A stretch of DNA of 64,000 nucleotides. It comes from Sclerodactyla briareus (lineage: Eukaryota > Echinodermata > Holothuroidea > Dendrochirotida > Sclerodactylidae). Positions within the stretch are counted from its first letter, which is position 1. The number at the start of each line of letters is the position of its first letter. The translations under genes and the position numbers were made by a program. This document shows, in pieces, positions 49,827-62,997 of the stretch. Under the pieces are notes generated by a model. That model was not told the origin of the DNA. It searched no databases and saw only the letters and a list, made by a program, of their open reading frames with translations. The DNA is taken from contig JAODTK010002777.1 in NCBI GenBank assembly GCA_026419785.1, positions 248,001-312,000 on the forward strand, in the 5' to 3' direction.

Positions 49827-49961
49827 GTGCTTCCGGTCCAGTATAGAAACTGATGTTGACTGACGCCATGTCCACATAGGAACCTTATCACAACGGGTGG
49901 CGTTACCAGGAATGGACCTTGTTGGTGCTTCCACCCAATGTACGTCTACTGGACAGTTACC
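49827..49961 (-). CDS. FRMD4-like: FRMD4-like gene, exon for end of FERM-C lobe
   Basis: A 135-bp exon between an acceptor (TTTATCTACAG) and donor GTAAGG. Three frames each hold a consecutive piece of the FRMD4 FERM-C C-terminus. First comes SSRRTLGGSTNKVHSW, equivalent to the SVSRRTF...VHTWYA strand region. Next is VVIRFLCGHGVSQHQF, the last helix ending in the hallmark QHQF. Last is LDRKH, equivalent to YLDRK. The order is right and the pieces abut, so two single-base indels (near 49,906 and 49,840) and possibly one near the 5' end would restore it. One frame is open throughout but reads as unrelated sequence, so an ORF-length search would choose the wrong frame. The phase of the next exon also implies a one-base discrepancy. 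Confidence 0.78.
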
Positions 49962-50539
49962 CTGTAGATAAACGAAAAGGATCAAGGTAAAATAGTTACA
50001 CAAAAGAAGATGGTTTTTTAACCTGCCCTCACGCATTGACTGTCCCAGATCAAGAATAATGGGGTTAGCACCCCTGACGTACATTCGCCCCCCTCCCCCA
50101 CATAACGTACATTCGCAACACAGGTTAAGGAAATAGGAAGTATATGATCTCTACAAAGATTGCTGCATAAACATGCAGTACATGGAGAGAGTGGTTTGCG
50201 TGTGAGCATTTGCTTGACAAAACACAAACAACATGTACCACATATACCAAGACACATGCAACAGCGTGATTGCCGTGGTCCCTGACTCAAACTTGTTTTC
50301 AGGCCAGACAAAGGAGGGATTGAAGAAGATGGAAAATACACAAGCTACTCGCTCACCTAAGTTATGCGAACCAGTAATAAAAACACTTCACCACAGCTTC
50401 AAAACCCGGGCCAATAATCAGCTGAGGAACTGCAACTATTGTCCTTGTGTTTGCACTTATCTGCCCATTTAACCTTATTGTAATTTTTGCTACCATATAT
50501 ATAGTTTTGATGGTTTTCTTATGGCTACTATTTTTCTAA

Positions 50540-50685
50540 TGAGTATATGGTTTTACATGCCTCCTCGTGGGTTTGTATGTTATATCTTTAAAGCGCTTCG
50601 ACAAGCTTTGCTGATGAACCGCTATATAAATACTATTTTATTTTTTATTATACTTTTTATTATTTATTTCTATTCCTTGGAGCGT
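50540..50685 (+). mobile_element. possible LINE 3' tail
   Basis: AAAGCGCTTCGACAAGCTTT then a GAACCGCTATATAAATACTA-type end followed by T/A-rich short repeats resembles the 3' terminus of CR1/L2-like elements (compare the GCGC...ATAAGT tail at 12.3 kb). No reverse transcriptase sequence was recognised upstream. Confidence 0.3.
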
Positions 50686-53600
50686 TGGACAGTACATCAA
50701 CATAGATACAGTGTTAAGTTTTCAGAAAATATGCAGGCAGGCTGGGCTCAAGACAAATCAACATTTCATGTGTATGTAGTTTTTTTTTTCAAGTTTTTAA
50801 TAACACCACGTCTTCTCTTCATCAGTGGCCTCTTTAGCAGAACAGCACGCATCATGTGTCCTCCACCAAATGACAGAATCTTTTCAAAACCCACCAAAGT
50901 GACTATAGAATAAGGATGCTGCCCAGCTGGGCAGACATATTGAATTATTCAGCCAGGAAATTCACCCAACCACGCCTAAACCATGTAAGGCATTGGCAAT
51001 GTCCCCTATTTACATTAACTTCAATGCAATTAGCTGCAATGTTTTAATGATCAAGCATTAACATCTAGAAGGAACCTTGTGAGGTCCTTCCTTTCATATG
51101 ACAGTACGTGCAGTTTCGTTCCTATTCATACATTCCCCTGGAATGACCGCCGGGGGGTCGTAACTTGAATAACAGATGTCCCTTCTCCTTGGACTTCACA
51201 TAAGTAGGGACTCCTTTACCTATATCAACTGACTATTTTTACACAATCGCCAAAATAGTTTGGCCTCTAAAATGGATTGAACAAAGAAGCAGTCAACAGG
51301 GTCCCCCGATTGTTGTGCCCTCTCCTCTAGTGTCCAGATTCGTTGAAAAAAACAGATCTACCTCTCAGAATCTGGCAAAAAGGGGTAGGTTTTCATCTCA
51401 GGTAACAAACAACATAAACACAAACTAACTGGGCATGAGAACAATAGAGAGTTTTGGGCTGCTCATTTGTTTCAGTTTTCAGGGTCATAGCTGTTGAACT
51501 CTACCATTGTTCCCAGTATGGGGTCTCCATTGTTTATTGGTGGCTGATTACCACGACAAACCAAACCTGCGACTGTCGATACCATAACTGTTTGCATGCA
51601 CTTTTTCCTAACACCTGTGAAATTGGGGTGCTCATGTTGCTGTCTTACTACTACAGGGTTTGAGAACTGACCCAGCTAGGATTCTGAATATGTTAATGGT
51701 GAACGATAGTGTCATCTCCTTTTCCGTTTCAATTTTTTGGCCAACCATCCATTAGGGTGCTCTCCCCTTGAAGTTAATAGCATATACCCTTTATTACTCA
51801 GGCCATGCGTTAGGCGTCTATAAACTCCATAACAGAAACTTCAATGGGTAAAAGGTCTCAGAATGATTTATCCTCCTCACCACTCATATCTTGAGGGTTC
51901 TTCATAGACCTTTCCCCATTGAGTCGCTTCGCCTCTCACAACAGGCGGTGAATGCTGTCAGCATATCCCCCCTTCCCGCCCCTCCCCCCTCCCCGACTCA
52001 TGATGAAGAGCCGAATCTCAACAAATTTACAGCTACACACTCACAGCTGTACTTCACTAGGTTAAGTGTATAGCATAATAATCACACCGGGTCCTAGGAA
52101 CGCCAGGCAATGTGGAAACAAATTCTCCATGTAAGTTCTTTCTTTAGCTTCCGTTCCTTCTGATTGGTGACCACGTTGTGTATTTTCTGATTCGATTCCT
52201 CTACATTTTTAGCTCGCATCTAAACCACAGATGAATGAGATTGATCACACAAGGTGTTTAGTGGGGTTCCACAGTGCTTTTGTATTTCGGTGCCCACCAC
52301 TTCGGTTCCACTTTCCATGAACCACGTGACACCTGGACTTACCCACCATTTCCCAGAAAACTCATTCGCAGTCGTGCAATCAGAAGCCAAGTTCCAGGGA
52401 ACCCCCATGTTGATTCTCCTTCATTCCTACACCTACTTGTCATTCTCTTCCATTATTATTTGCACAACGTCCAAACCCTCAATTATTCTCATTGCATTCA
52501 ATATTGATTTTAATATATATATTACTCCTCTTACTTCTGTCCGAGTAATTTCTATTACACAATACACAGTCTGAGCTGGACAAAGAGAAATGATATCACT
52601 TATTGATTTTGATGGACGGGTGTCAACAGCTTGCATTGTGTTAGTATAATGGAGGGGTGTGGGGCAGTGTTTGTTGCCTCAGATCGCGTGACAAATCCAA
52701 CCACGACCGCAAAATGCATAGATTGATGAACTCTTTTACAGCAAACATGGATTGTTAGTTTCACATAGGATGGAGAACTCACTGAAGCGCCCAATTAAAA
52801 GAAGTGGGAGTGTCACCCTAAATTTGAATCATCATAAAATGCAAGTAAATTGGTGAAGCTAGCTAGAACTGAGATAGAGAAGGCTGTGAACATCGGTGAG
52901 TTAAATGGTGTCATAAGAGTGGGTCATGTCCCCAGTTTTGTTACCAGTGGATTTTCAATCTAAAGTTATTTAGTTTATCCGACCATCTTGGCCTGAAGCA
53001 GTAGTTGCTAAGTCGGAGAGTTTTTAGGCTTGCCCCGTTGTCCCCACTGGGATAAGTGCGACCTTGGATTCAAATTTACACTCGAATCAAGGGTTTGCCT
53101 TCACTGGAAATGCGGCTTGAAAAAGCAAGCTTTTGTGAGCATGTGATACTTCCTGCAACTACTGTGTTGGGTTGGATCAGTGAAGGGCGTCAGCCAAAGT
53201 CATCAACGAGTAACTGGTCCTTCTGGTAGAAGCCCTTGCCACTCAGGCTCGGGACCGATCTGCTCATGTCACTAGGTCACAGGAGGCCAAGGGCGGTCCC
53301 AAGAGTCCATGGCGTGCAAACACAATGGGGGAATGAGCAAACATGGGAAATGGGAAAATAGAAAACAAAAGGTAGAACAGAACATAAGTCATGCATAGTT
53401 AATGAAATGTGATGATATTAAATGTAGGTTAGAAAAAACCATCGCTGAAAATGAAAACAAAACAAGGGCAATCACCTGCATGAGGAGACTATGCATTTTT
53501 ATGCAGACGGCAGCTTCAAAAATTAATAGGCATGAAAGTATTTCCCTGCCAATGGCCGCCGCCTTGTGAGAGGTGACTGGAGAGAGCAATTGTCAAGTTT

Positions 53601-55102
53601 TATAAGAGGAGACACTGTAATAACCCGGGTTGCTGAACAATCACACACATTTGAAGAGAACAATTGAATCATGCTGTGCAATGTCTTCCCTCTTGGGACA
53701 TTAATTATTCACACTAAAACAGGAATGATTCATTTGACCTGTTAACATTTTACTGAAGCTTCCACCTAGCTCTCATCCTCACGCAGTTAAATATTTTACT
53801 TACACCCAAGTCACAACAAACAGGAATATTCTTAACATGTTCTTACAACTTTGTAGACCCGCGTTTAGAATACCTGCACGGACTATCTCTCCACATGAAT
53901 CAATCACAGACATTGAAGAAATCCTAACCCTGTGACGCATGTATCTGTGTCACTGCACGTTCTCTCTATATAGGCCTATGTGACTGTGAAACAACTGGGT
54001 CCCTGAACTAGGTTATGGCCAAGTGTCACCTGCCAATGGAGACCATGACTGCATTGTCCTGTTCTGCTCCTATGAATATGTATTCGGAATCGAAGGGAAG
54101 AACAATGGTGATATTGATCACAATAGGATTAGCATACTAACCAAGATAATAAGTCCTCTCTTTTGGGTCTTACACTGTGGTTTTGTGTGATAGCATGGAC
54201 CCCCATTCAGTGACGGTCCTGTGGAGCGTAATAAGTCTCACCAAAATGAACCAGAAACCACCTGAATTATTGAGGAAAGAGCATAAACCTGGTTGCCCTA
54301 GTTTACACACCGTTGACATTTCTGGAAAATGGAAATGCGGGAATCCAACTTTGAAAATCCTTTTTCCTCCCCCACAAAACCAGAAGTAGGTTTTTTTTCT
54401 TGGAATGGTGGGGCGGTCATTTACCACATCTACTCCCCCCCCCCCCCATTGGGGTTCGAGTTATCTCTCGTTCGTACCCACAAGGGACTGGAGTAAGAAC
54501 AGGGTTTTGCTAGTCATTTCATCGATGTTCATCAGCTCATAACAGATGGAAACTTCACTTATCATACTATATTCCTCACTCTCCTCATAGAATTTCTATA
54601 ACCCAACTCAATTTTCAACCATCATTAACAGACTCCTTAGACGGCATTATATGTAGGCATGATTCACACCTGAGGTTTTACTCTGAAAATCTAGAATCGT
54701 GTATCACTGATACCGTGGACGCCATACAAGATTCTCAGAAACCCCAATCAATCCGTCAAATGTTCACGTGGAAACTAGCCAGATCGTGTTAAAGTGAAAT
54801 GAGACTGTTTCCCTCCCCCCCCTAAGAGCACAGAGCCTGAGAAACTCCGCATCCCATATGGCGACTCACTCATCCCGCCTAATTAATTTAGAAATGATTT
54901 GCTGCCGTCTCCCCCACCTAAGGGGGGAACGATTGGCATAACGGCACAAGGATTGCTGATGGTGGTGTCAGGGTGGTATGGGTGTAGTGCAAGAACAAGA
55001 ACTCAATGTTGTAATGCTTAGCCTTTCAAGGTGAATGATCGTCAATACCGTTGACAGCATGACTTCGGGAGCTAATGGTAAGGCCTGCTCATGGGACAAA
55101 GT

Positions 55103-55480
55103 TTAAACAACATAGTCCTGGCTCCGTCTGGGGCGCGGCCGATCATCAGGAGAGAAGTGAATCATACTGAAGCCAATTTCATGCTCCATTTGCGAAGTTG
55201 TGCAATAAATCCACTGATGCACTTCCAAAGGCTTTAGATAATAACGGTGGGACAGAACATCTTTTTTGTGACTGTGGAGAAACACTCTCGCAGGGACCCG
55301 AGTTATGCTGCTTTCAATTTTGGGCACAGCAATCCTGTCGATACTTTGGAACAAGAGGATTAGGAAAATGTTGAATGTGTCTGCCTCACCAAGAGGAAGG
55401 GGAGTGATGGGCAGGTGAGGCAACTGTTCCAAAGCCTGAAGTAATTGATGAGTGCATTGTTCCCAATTGTGGGTAGACAT
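55103..55480 (-). CDS. unassigned 125-codon ORF inside an intron
   Basis: An uninterrupted frame starting MSTHNWEQCTHQLLQALEQL lies in the long intron between the two FERM-C exons. Composition is balanced, with HLPITPLPLG and a charged C-terminus DDRPRPRRSQDYVV. The start codon overlaps a GGTAAATG sequence that itself looks like a splice donor. No family was recognised. In 64 kb one frame of this length by chance is not surprising, so it may be a nested gene, a retroelement fragment or chance. Confidence 0.15.
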   Translation of the reverse strand: MSTHNWEQCTHQLLQALEQLPHLPITPLPLGEADTFNIFLILLFQSIDRIAVPKIESSITRVPARVFLHSHKKDVLSHRYYLKPLEVHQWIYCTTSQMEHEIGFSMIHFSPDDRPRPRRSQDYVV

Positions 55481-56394
55481 TTACCTGAACTGCCCAGACT
55501 GATAATGTCTATCATTGAACTAACTAAAGCCTATATCTTCTTAAATATCTTCAGACACTAATCCAAGTCAAGGGTGCAACCACGAGAGTGGGGGCCTAGG
55601 GGGGGTCAGACCTCACAACTTTTGGGAATTGCTCCATGGAATGATATTATTTCCACAGACAAAACGTCTCTTTAATATAAATGCCTGGACCCCTCTCCCC
55701 AACTTCAAATAGTGGATAAACACAAGATGAAATGTGATATTTCGACGATTAAATTTAGAATACAGGTTGCAAAACAAACAGAGCAGAGTATGTGAGTGAT
55801 ATTTCAAACTATTTTGCTATATCCAACAAGATCTACAAATAGTCATTGTGTCTAAGAAGCTGATTTTTTAATCCCTTCCTTTGGGCTGTGTTAGTTATGA
55901 CAGCACACCCTAAAGGAGGGGAGGGGGCGTGTAGATGTCAAAGACCCAGAGCAACAGAGGATTGCTGGGAATACCTGGGGACAAAGTTTATACCCAATAG
56001 GAGCTGCGTGAAGCCATTGAAGTATACCACAGGTCTGTGAAATCAATTATCCCCAGAAATCTAGGAATCAGGCACGACATCTGCCTCATGTGGGGCACTA
56101 GTCTAAAAAATTTGTGCAGCCCATTTGGTTCTTAGGCTCCATCTATCTAGGCTCCATATTGGATGCTACACACAAAACTTCAGCTTGATCAGACAAGAGC
56201 ATTCTGGACTTACTGTGTTTACAACAAAGTGAGGAGGTCAAGGTATCATGTTTCACATCCAGGTGAATACACAACATGTCAATCTGCACATGACGTAGAG
56301 GATTTTCTGACTTCGTCCTGGAATAAAAAGTAGTCCCTCCCTCCCTCCTTACAGTCAGGCTAATCTGTACCCTTTCCTAAAAAGGTGACATGTC

Positions 56395-57335
56395 GATAAA
56401 ATCCATTTGTTGTATTCCAAAAATACAACCCACCTGTAACCCCTCATCCGCCCCCACCCCATGGTCAATGCATCCCTATTCTGTGAACATCTCTCCTGTA
56501 TTTTGGGATAAACATGTGATTCCTATCATTGTATCCCTAATATTTTTCTCTCATTGATGAGACTACATCAGTGTATCACTGCCGCTCCTTTAACCCCCCA
56601 CCCCCAGCCTCCAATCTTATATGCCACCCCATGCTATAAACCATACATGATCATGCTATAATCATGATCATGTCAGATTTTACCTTTACAGACTTTCATT
56701 ATTGCATTTCATTAACAGGAACCACCTGCACGTCATATCACTACTCCAGTCCATCAGAGCACAAGGAGGATGAAGAAGCCTCCCTTTGTCGTGTTTTAAT
56801 TACATCCTCCCTGTTTAATATTTACCCATCGTCCCGGGATCCAGTTTTGAAAGGGCATAAAAGCAATTGATTGTATTGCCAAAAATACCACGCCACCTGA
56901 AACTCACGCTCCCCCCTTCACTATGTCGGGCATCTCTATTCTCCTTAAACATTCTTAATCCTGTTAGTTTGAGATAAACATGGTGCTTTTCCTATCAACA
57001 TCGCAGCCCTAAAATTTGCTCCATTGATGTGCACATCAGTTATCACTGCACTGCCTCTAACCCACCCAACACCACCTAATCTTCTATGCCACACCCTGCT
57101 ATAAACATACATACCTGGCTCTTTTGAATCATGAATCATGTCAGATTTAACCTTTACAACTTTTCATTAATTGCTTACATTGGTAGGAATCACCTACACT
57201 CAATTCCAATGCGTCCAGTCCAGGCCTCAGAGCCAGCGAGGATAAACAGCCTCCCCCTTTGTCTAGTGTTTTAATTACACCCTGCCATCCCTATTAATCC
57301 ACCCATCATCGCGGGATTCAGTCGAGGATTGAGGT
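56395..57335 (+). repeat. two-copy tandem duplication, unit about 462 bp
   Basis: Both copies run in the same order: CCAAAAATAC (56,417 and 56,879), GATAAACATG, a CCATTGATG-like block, TATGCCACxCC-TGCTATAAAC, ATCATGTCAGATTT, TAACAGGAACCACCT-like, GTGTTTTAATTACA-CC and CATCGxxGGGATxCAG. Confidence 0.85.
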
Positions 57336-58448
57336 TTGAAAATCAAACTGGTGCACAAAATAGGAGAATCCTAGACTAAGCCAAGGTAGATCCAATCAAT
57401 TTATATGACCCCTCCATCTTTGTAATTGGTTATCGCTCGCTTCCAGGCAGTTGCCAGTTCATTTTCACCTCCAGGAATGGATTTTCTTGTAAAAAAAAAT
57501 ATGCTAGACATTCACGGCAAACTCAACCGCATGTTACTGTGTTTGAATTTGTTCAGCTCACTAGGATTGTTGAAAGGAAAACAATTTCAAAGAGGCTAAT
57601 AGCTGAGGGAAACTAAATGGTCAGTCCAGACTCAACTTTATATCATTTTTTCCATTACAGAGACTACTGAACTGAGACTACTGGGAGACGCGATACTGAG
57701 GCTTGTGCTCTGTATTGGTGCAAGAATTGAAAAGCCTCCCATCACACATAAAAACACTACTATATTCCTTGTGTTGCTCGTATCCATGGCATCATGACTT
57801 ATTGGCACACAGGGACTCTCCCTAATTTTTCTCTGCATAACTTCAATTGCTTAGTGTATTAATTAGTCCCATTGGGAAGGAAGGGAGAGGTGTCAAACTC
57901 TCTTTGCTCATTTATTCAAAACACATGTGACACTGTGGACAAAAATGTCACTATTATCAATGACCTTGTCCACATCATCAATACAACAGCATGCCCCACT
58001 CACTTGTTCACTCCCAACCCACCCGCCATTTCAGTAAGTCAAATCATCGTGTCACTCGGAGGACCTACCAATATGGCCTGCCACATAGGGTACTCGCTAC
58101 ACTTCAAAAACGTACCAACTTTGTGGGGTGGGACAATTCAGGAGACAGCATTGTGGAACTCAGGTGACATGCCTTACATGTCCACAGCCCTGCAGACTTC
58201 AGAGGACATGCACTGAGGGAAAGTCGAGGACCCTCAATGGGTCTCAAATTCGCAATCAATGTTCTGACCTCCACCGACTGAAGCCTATATTGAGTCGTCA
58301 CTATAATTTGTCATACTTATTGATTGCGATATGGGACATTTTATCACTGTGATTCTGTATGTCATATGCCAAACTGCACGGTCTATTTTTCACCTGGGGT
58401 TGCGAGATCATATGTCTCTTAACTTAAGGATAACCTGCATCATAACAT

Positions 58449-58493
<45 letters not shown>

Positions 58494-59927
58494 TCTTTCC
58501 AATTTTAAGAGGCGTGCTACAGCTCTCTTTCGCATTAATTTGCCTAAAATGAATTCGAGGTGAGTCGTTTACTACTTGACTGTGAAGAAGTTTTGTCGAA
58601 TAGGCTGGACAAGCTCAATCTGATCCATGTCCATCAGCAAAAATGGGGAGACAACTCACCATAACACTTTCCAGGGAAGCCATTAGCCATTATGCATTGA
58701 TTATGCATTTATTTTATTATTCGAAGATCCGATATACTAAGCCCTACAGTTACTCTGATTACAAGATGATGGGGCATCCGCCTCCAAGAAGGCTATTTCT
58801 TTGCTATCTTCAAAGGTTCAGTCCACTCGCTGTTTATACAGACAACCCTGGGTTTTCCTCAGGGTACATTCATGTCCAATGTCCATTCCAGCCTTCCATC
58901 CCCCTGAAATCCATTCAACACCCTCTCGGAAATAGGGTAACAAGACACGGGCGGAGTCACTAATGGATATATTGTGATAAAATTTCCATCCAATGAACCT
59001 GGGGTTACAAAGCGAACACAACAAGCACCAGACCCGAATGAGTCACGGACCAGTGTGATTTGATTACGCCCTGGTCACGGGGTATCATGTAGAGGGGTCA
59101 TGACGGGTCGCTACAGGATAATACTATAACAGGGAAATAGGTCAAACACAAATGTCTCTTTCCAAGAAAATCAGGATAAGAAATTACCTTCGGTTATGTG
59201 TTGATGATAGTCACAATAGACGTATCAGCTGAATTGAGGGTCAGACTAGGCCGAGTTATAGTTTTAGTCACAGGAAGTAGTCCTCAGAATTTACAACTTT
59301 CTGACAGACTTTTCACTTGCTTTCCCAGAATTTTGATTTTGGGTAGCGTATGATGAATCTGTGTATAAAGAATGTGGACATTGACGTCAAAACAAACAAA
59401 CTGACATAATTAAATGTGTGAGTAAAAAACAAGAATATGAAGAGTTAACAGTCTTAACTGTTATTTTCAGGAGAAGATGAGTTGCTGTGTTGATTGGATA
59501 AGGGGCAATGATAGGTATAACAGTATGTGTAGTCATCTTTTTTCCGTATATACAGCATTATCAGCATCTTCTTTGAAAGCATTCTTTTAACTTTTTCAGA
59601 AAAGGCAGTATTATCTATCCCCCCCCCTACGGAGTGGACCAAGGGGGTAGCATGCCTATGCTAAACCATTTAAATGCAGGTCTAGATGACAGCTGAGGAT
59701 GGGCAGCGCCTTTGATTACGTCTGTCGATATTGTGCTCTGTTATAACTAATGATTATTATTATTATTATTATGGGCAGGGACCTATTGAACACGCTTCTG
59801 GCCACAGTAGTCTAACATGGAATATCTCCCACCCGCTTGTTGGCCACTGATTCCTATTGTCTATCTATTTATAGGCTATTGCCTGTTTGAGAGCCTCGAG
59901 GGTCAACTACTATCTGACAATACTCAC
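57336..59927 (-). other. long intron of FRMD4-like gene, last part
   Basis: Contains a (TA)n microsatellite at 58,452-58,490. A 114-codon plus-strand frame at 57,872-58,216 shows no motif. Confidence 0.4.
58452..58490. repeat. (TA)n microsatellite
   Basis: About 19 TA dinucleotides. Confidence 0.95.
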
Positions 59928-60004
59928 CTTTGTGTCCAAGGACCTCGATGAGAATTTCCTGTTCTGGTAGTAAATGTTTTGAAGCTGTTTTTCCAAGTGT
60001 AATT
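59928..60004 (-). CDS. FRMD4-like: FRMD4-like gene, exon for FERM-C lobe, first part
   Basis: A 77-bp exon bounded by a good acceptor (pyrimidines then CAG, at 60,005-60,007) and a consensus donor GTGAGTA at 59,921-59,927. It reads LEKQLQNIYYQNRKF. This matches the family pattern in which a QLENLYF-type strand is followed by a KKFSVEV-type strand in the FERM-C (PH-like) lobe. The second strand, IEVLGHK, is one frame away, so a small indel is needed near 59,945. FERM-C lobes bind phosphoinositides and membrane-protein tails; FRMD4 proteins act at epithelial junctions with cytohesins and Par3. The next exon downstream, at 49.9 kb, continues the same lobe in the expected order. The exon alone would be too short to assign; its order relative to the other six gives the confidence. 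Confidence 0.7.
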
Positions 60005-60007
60005 CTG

Positions 60008-61320
60008 TGGAGGGAGACATGCTATTTCATTAATCACTAAATCAGGAAATCACTGATGACGGAAAGATCACCTGCGTGACTAAAGCGTTCATGTTAATAC
60101 TGACCCCTCCCTCCGCTGCGAAAAGTCTTTTCCCCCGCCCTTACCAACTTATTTATGATTGCATGCATAACCTGATGCCTGTTACTACTCACAGAAGGGT
60201 TTTTTAATGTTAGCTCGGATTCCAAAGATGCGTACGCGTATGTGAAAAATTCACCAATTTACGTGGAACTGGGCGGGGGCTAGTGTTTGAATATGTTCTA
60301 TTTAATGCGTAGCAGTCAGAGAGTAGAGAACAACTGGACTAAATAAGACAGGGTACATGAGGACACAGTTGGTGCGCCGTCGAATGGCTCAAAGGACTCA
60401 AATTACAGCAACTGGAGGGGAGCGGCACTAGTCATTCTTGGACAGCGAGGTGGGAGAGAGGGACCTCCACTGATGGGAGGGGGATGGAAAAGACCAACAA
60501 ACGCGTATTCGAAGTCGTATCACCCGCTTCTATTGGCGAACGGTGAGCTGCGTCCAATGGTCTAAGTTACTTCTATCAATTAAAAGCCAAGCAACGAAAT
60601 ATTCCTGGGCTGCTCTTTAATGGTCTTTAGCATGCCTCATAGTGTTTTCTCTTTTCTGAAACATACGTTCGTTTCATAATTGCGATTTTCACATCGTAGC
60701 CCCTGGAATACGCATCTGCAATCATAAGTAATCCCCCATCCTTACTCTGTCTCCCTGCCTACAGTCTACCACCTAGATTTCTTGCAATGGCCATTCACAA
60801 TCCCTGAAACAGAGCAACCCCCCCTCCCCCCCCCCCCCCCACATGCATCTCTCTGCAATGGCTCACAATCTTTAATAGAAGATGACAGGACTGTTTGACC
60901 ATGTCCTTCCTGGTTTAATGGGGCTATAGGTCTGCCTCATAGCCTGGCTACTGTAACCAACCCCCCCCCCCCCCCCCCCCACCGATCAGCGTTTTGTTAT
61001 AAACTCTTAGGTGCTACAGTCTTACGCTTTCGTCACTTTACGTCCCATGCTGCCTACAATTTGTATCTGGGCGAGTCAGCCTACATCTTTACCATAATTG
61101 CATTTTGTAAGGAAATGTCCTCACTTGTTCCGGGTTCACTCTATCTCCCTGGTCGTATTGCCCTATGCCTTTGTAATCTCAGCAAGCCAACCAATGGCCG
61201 CCCAGGTTTGTCCTTGACTTCATAGTAATGCACACCTTCGGTTGGAAGACTCTCAATACCTTGCATTAACGGTCAAATGAAACATAATAGAAAGGGAATA
61301 GATCAATTAAATAAGCCAGT
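60008..61320 (-). other. presumed intron of FRMD4-like gene
   Basis: No FERM exon recognised. C-runs at 60,819-60,840 and 60,961-60,980. Confidence 0.35.
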
Positions 61321-61329
61321 TTCAGTTTG

Positions 61330-61650
61330 TGGTTGTGATTGCACATGATCACCACTGAACAGTCGGGGGAATAGCAAGATTTCCACTAGTGATAACGTTA
61401 CAGCGCATTTCCAACTGTCACAACTATTTGGTTCATCCATGTTTCCGATGTTCTGTTGATGCTTGGGGGGAATCTGTGACGTTTTGTGTTGGCAGATTGT
61501 AATTTTTCGGCAGGCACGTTCAAAGACTGTCTTGCACACTGTACGTTCAACGTCCCAAACTGTCCCACTTTCCCGTCATGACCTTTAACATAGCATTACA
61601 TCTCCTCAAACTGTAACGCGGACCTGGCTTATTGTCTGAAGCGTGGAACG
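61330..61650 (-). repeat. dispersed repeat family, copy 4
   Basis: GCACATGATCACCACTGAACAGT (CACCACTGAACAGT shared with 43.16 kb), a CCAACTGTCACAACTAT block, CTTGCACACTGTACGTTCAA and a CGTCATGACCTTTAACA...CTCAAACTGTAACGC...CCTGGCTTAT end, in the same order as copy 3. Confidence 0.75.
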
Positions 61651-62990
61651 CATCACCATGGAAATAATTGAGGTCAAACTTATGAGTATTGTGATGATTG
61701 CGATTGTTGAATCTGTCCACCTATTCAATGCAGCAAGCCCAATTTTTTGGGAGTACTGTACATATCAACACCCAATGTTCGCATAATGTGAGCCAATCCG
61801 CTGCTAAAGGACAGGGGGAATGGAAATGTTGGCGAGTCGGGTTTACTAGTGGGTTATCCCAGAAACTACATCCTGATCATCACGAAGACTATTTTTTATC
61901 GCAACAAAACATTGGGATTGAATTCCTTGTGATCTGCCTATAGAGAGTTTCTACGTTTCACATACAACTAAGTTTACACACATCCTTTCACGAATACGTA
62001 GTCCTCCCTACGAAGGGTTTAAGTTCCTATCTCTCAAGTTAACTTCCTTGTTCCCGTTTAGAGGGGAATTAACCAGGATAATTTATTGTTCCAAGTACCT
62101 GAAAGCAAAACATTCTCTGTTCAGCATGAACGACATAGAAAAACAAAACCGAAGGGCCCCAAAAAAGGTGTGCTCTATGATACTATATGACAATGGTTTT
62201 GAGCCCTAACATCCTGTGAGAAAGGATGAGGTAGATTAAGCGGTCTTGCCTCTTTTTTTTCAAATCAGATCAATGGTACTATTGTCTTAACAAGGAAGTC
62301 CTACTGTTTGATTTGTGAGTATCCTAGCCCAACTACTTGCTGAGTGTCCATTTCCAACTATCAACTTCCTATCTGCATCCCTTTGAAACCTTGCAGTGTC
62401 TGGAATTACTATGAGTTATTCATGGAAGTCCGCAAGAATCCCACTTATTGCTTTTCTCAAAGTCAGACATCAGTAAAATTGGTATCATCCTCAGAGCATA
62501 ACTTATTTATCAGATGTGTACAGCCACTGGGGGAGGGGGCATGAATCCCCCTAATTTTTTGGAAAGAAGTCCTGCATACATAATGGTTTTGATGACAGTA
62601 CAAAACATCCTCATAACTGCCTTTGACTCTCCAACTTTTAGGCAGGGCTGTGCCCTTGTTTTCTGTGCAATAATGGGAGGGGTGTCTAGGAAATGACAAC
62701 TATAAAGCTCCTTTAGATTTGAGATCACACGCCCGCAATCTGTTCCCTGGTCATACTGTCTATGGAACCAATTGTCGCCAAACATCGTAACCCCCTAACA
62801 TGCATGTTTTCTTATTATTTTTTTTATACAAACTACAAACCACAAAGGAACTATTGTTGCATGTCCAACAGCAATTGCCTTGGTGAAAATAGCTGTAACG
62901 ATCTGACGACACCAGATCAGTCAAGAATCAAGGTATATAATTGGTCCCCTGTAAGGGTTTTGCCTAATTATGACTTGAAGAATTTAGTGT
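61651..62990. other. no gene seen
   Basis: Unassigned sequence; no splice-bounded frame was found. Confidence 0.35.
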
Positions 62991-62997
62991 TGACTCA

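Larger units (their letters stand above)
49962..56390 (-). other. long intron of FRMD4-like gene, first part
   Basis: No exon recognised. Holds the possible LINE tail (50.5 kb), C-runs at 54,436-54,447 and 54,815-54,822, and the unassigned frame at 55.1-55.5 kb. Confidence 0.4.
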
